A stretch of 16,229 nucleotides of DNA from Myxococcales bacterium (GTDB taxonomy: Bacteria > Myxococcota > Myxococcia > Myxococcales > Myxococcaceae). A program made the translations under genes and the position numbers. Position 1 is the first letter of the stretch. Every line of letters begins with the position of its first letter. The stretch is from contig VFKJ01001077.1 in NCBI GenBank assembly GCA_009885595.1, forward strand, positions 1-16,229, read 5' to 3'. Below are positions 14,910 through 16,229 of this stretch, piece after piece. Under the pieces are notes generated by a model, which made no database searches, was not told the origin of the DNA, and worked only from the letters and a program-made list of their open reading frames with translations.

Positions 14910-16229
14910 ATGGGCGGAATGCCGCGTCGGGGATGGCTCGCACTGCTGTGTCTTTCGATCTCGAGCGCCTGCCCGCCGATCAACTCGACGCCGTGCAGTG
15001 AAGACTCCGAGTGCCGCGCCGATCAGCGTTGCCGCCGGGGCGCCTGCGGGCCCATCTGCCTGGAAGACACCGACTGCGGCGACACCCAGGTGTGCCTGGT
15101 CGACGGCACGTGCGGAGCGCGGCCGCAGTGCACCTCGAGCGTGGACTGCGCGGTGGGCTTCACCTGCTCGCAGGGCCTGTGCCAGTGCGACGATGACAGC
15201 GCCTGCGCGGCGAACCAGCAGTGCCTGAGCGGGAGCTGCCAGACGAGGCCTCGTTGCACCGCCGACGCCGACTGCCGCGGCACCGGCGGGCGCTGCGAAG
15301 TGACGCAGGGGTTGTGCCTGCCGATCTGCACCATGCCGCAGGACTGCGCGCCCACCCTCGATCCCCGGGTCGCGTTCGCCCTCTACACCTGTGACATGGG
15401 CACCTGCACGAGGCGCTGCACCCAGGATCTCCAGTGTGGTGGCCAGAGCCTCATCTGTCGCAACGGCCTGTGCACGAGCTCAGACTGCGCGCAGCTCAGC
15501 GACTGCCCCGCGGGCCAGTACTGCACCTCGGCCACCTTCGGGCGCTGCATCGCGTACACCACCTGCACCACCACCTCGCAGTGCCTGCGCAACTCCGAGT
15601 GCAAGCGCTTCCCCCAGACCCAGTGCCCGCCCGGGTTCGACTGCACGCAGGCGATCTGCCAGGAACTGCAGCGCTGCCTCTCGGACGGCGACTGCGTGTC
15701 GGGGGTGCCCGGCACCATGGGGGCCGAGGTGATCGGCTACTGCGAGGAAGGCCACTGTCAGCCCAGCCCCACCTGCGTGGTGAGCGCGCAGTGCACCTTG
15801 GGCAAGAGCTGCATCGGGGGGGTCTGCGTGCCGACGGTGTGCCGGGGCCACCTCGAGTGCGGGGTCGATCGCGCCTGCGTCGACGGCGCCTGCGTCAGCC
15901 CCCCTGCCCCCGAAGACATCGACGCCATGCGGCTGACGCCCACCACCGGCTTCCTGGTCGAGGGCGACGCCCTGCAGCTGCGCGTGATCGTCTACCGCCT
16001 CGACGGCAGCAGCTACCCGCTGGACTTTGCCACCTTCGAGGTGAAGGACGCGCAGGGCCAGCCCTCCACCGGGGCGACCGTCAGCGGCTCGGGGGTGGTG
16101 AGCACGGTGATGGCGGGCGAGGTGCGGATCCGCGCGAGGGTGACGGGCAGCGCGCTGATGACCAACGAAGCGCAGCTGACGATCATCCCCCGGGTGATGA
16201 TGGGCCGCCGGGTGATCGTCACCGACGCC
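14910..16229 (+). CDS. Cys-rich multi-module lipoprotein with Ig-like domain, 3' end outside window
   Basis: The frame is open from ATG at 14910 to the last base (440 codons) with no stop. GAAGG ends 10 bases before this ATG; an in-frame ATG at 14919 is the alternative start. The N-terminus is a lipoprotein signal (PRRGWLALLCLSISSAC) with Cys21 as probable lipidation site. Residues 29-328 hold 50 cysteines in twelve modules, mostly C-x5-C-x5-C-x4-C with a Gly just before the last Cys. This resembles small disulfide modules such as EB or Dickkopf-type repeats, a comparison by eye. Residues 340 to about 429 (VEGDALQLRV... GEVRIRARV) look like a bacterial Ig-like (Big_2-type) domain. The protein should be anchored in the envelope and display a stiff disulfide-linked rod. 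It is probably adhesive or structural; no enzyme motif is visible. Confidence 0.88.
   Translation, partial: MGGMPRRGWLALLCLSISSACPPINSTPCSEDSECRADQRCRRGACGPICLEDTDCGDTQVCLVDGTCGARPQCTSSVDCAVGFTCSQGLCQCDDDSACAANQQCLSGSCQTRPRCTADADCRGTGGRCEVTQGLCLPICTMPQDCAPTLDPRVAFALYTCDMGTCTRRCTQDLQCGGQSLICRNGLCTSSDCAQLSDCPAGQYCTSATFGRCIAYTTCTTTSQCLRNSECKRFPQTQCPPGFDCTQAICQELQRCLSDGDCVSGVPGTMGAEVIGYCEEGHCQPSPTCVVSAQCTLGKSCIGGVCVPTVCRGHLECGVDRACVDGACVSPPAPEDIDAMRLTPTTGFLVEGDALQLRVIVYRLDGSSYPLDFATFEVKDAQGQPSTGATVSGSGVVSTVMAGEVRIRARVTGSALMTNEAQLTIIPRVMMGRRVIVTDA
14994..15893 (+). repeat. Array of twelve cysteine modules
   Basis: Module first cysteines fall at residues 29, 50, 74, 93, 116, 140, 170, 193, 219, 256, 289 and 311. 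The first two cysteines of every module are separated by exactly five residues, often with Asp or Glu just before the second. The gap between second and third cysteines is 5 to 6 in most modules but 14 and 15 in modules 6 and 10. Module 9 carries two extra cysteines (six in all). The total is 50, an even number. The copies are well diverged in DNA, so the array is old. Confidence 0.85.

Noticed and set aside
15023..15718. Minus-strand frames of 110 and 111 codons opposite the cysteine modules, rich in Trp, Gln, His and Ser.
   Set aside because: They are mirror images of the repeated Cys codons on the plus strand and merely copy its periodicity.
1..16229. CRISPR arrays, tRNA or rRNA genes, insertion sequences, prophage or integrase genes.
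   Set aside because: None seen: no regularly spaced identical repeats, no transposase or integrase motifs, and no recognisable tRNA cloverleaf by eye.

Overview
The window looks like chromosomal DNA of a myxobacterium (Myxococcota). It is very GC-rich with strong G/C third positions. It holds a protease with a MYXO-CTERM-type C-terminal sorting signal, a membrane-anchored Ser/Thr kinase with a PEGA tail, a PrkA kinase, a cold-shock protein with the 'DVFCHHTAI' version of RNP2, and Cys-rich surface lipoprotein repeats. The species cannot be named from the sequence alone. No rRNA, tRNA, CRISPR array, insertion sequence or phage gene was seen.

Layout. Bases 1-521 (+) are the 3' end of an unrecognised gene. 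It converges, with a 9-base gap, on a minus-strand block. From bottom to top of the window, that block holds a clan-MA (HELGH) zinc peptidase (531-2531), a cold-shock protein (2652-2855), an angiotensin-converting-enzyme-like M2 peptidase (3018-4874), a PEGA-type Ser/Thr kinase (4885-6600), cytidylate kinase cmk (6697-7380), accA (7377-8348), a tandem ArsA/Get3-like ATPase (8439-10370), S-adenosylmethionine decarboxylase speD (10495-10848) and prkA (10845-13067). Likely transcription units, read in the minus direction, are prkA-speD (GTGA overlap), the ArsA-like gene (hairpins on both sides), accA-cmk (ATGA overlap) possibly running on into kinase-M2 peptidase (10-base gap), csp alone, and the HELGH peptidase.

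Divergent from prkA is a 45-codon lipoprotein gene (13179-13316, +). Its TAG stop shares the four bases CTAG with the TAG stop of the opposing MYXO-CTERM zinc protease (13313-14770, -). Head-to-head with that protease, a Cys-rich lipoprotein gene starts at 14910 (+). It stays open to the last base of the window: twelve cysteine modules, each opening with an invariant C-x5-C, followed by an Ig-like domain.

How the genes relate. accA and cmk are housekeeping genes for fatty-acid and nucleotide metabolism. prkA-speD ties a stress/starvation-type AAA+ kinase to polyamine synthesis. The remaining genes are mostly envelope or secreted proteins: two gluzincin peptidases, a membrane kinase, a surface-sorted protease and two lipoproteins. 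The points most worth following up are the cysteine-module array, the complementary motif loss in the two halves of the ArsA-like ATPase, the translationally coupled prkA-speD pair, and a TTTCA-N4-TGAAA palindrome found upstream of both the csp gene and the neighbouring peptidase gene.
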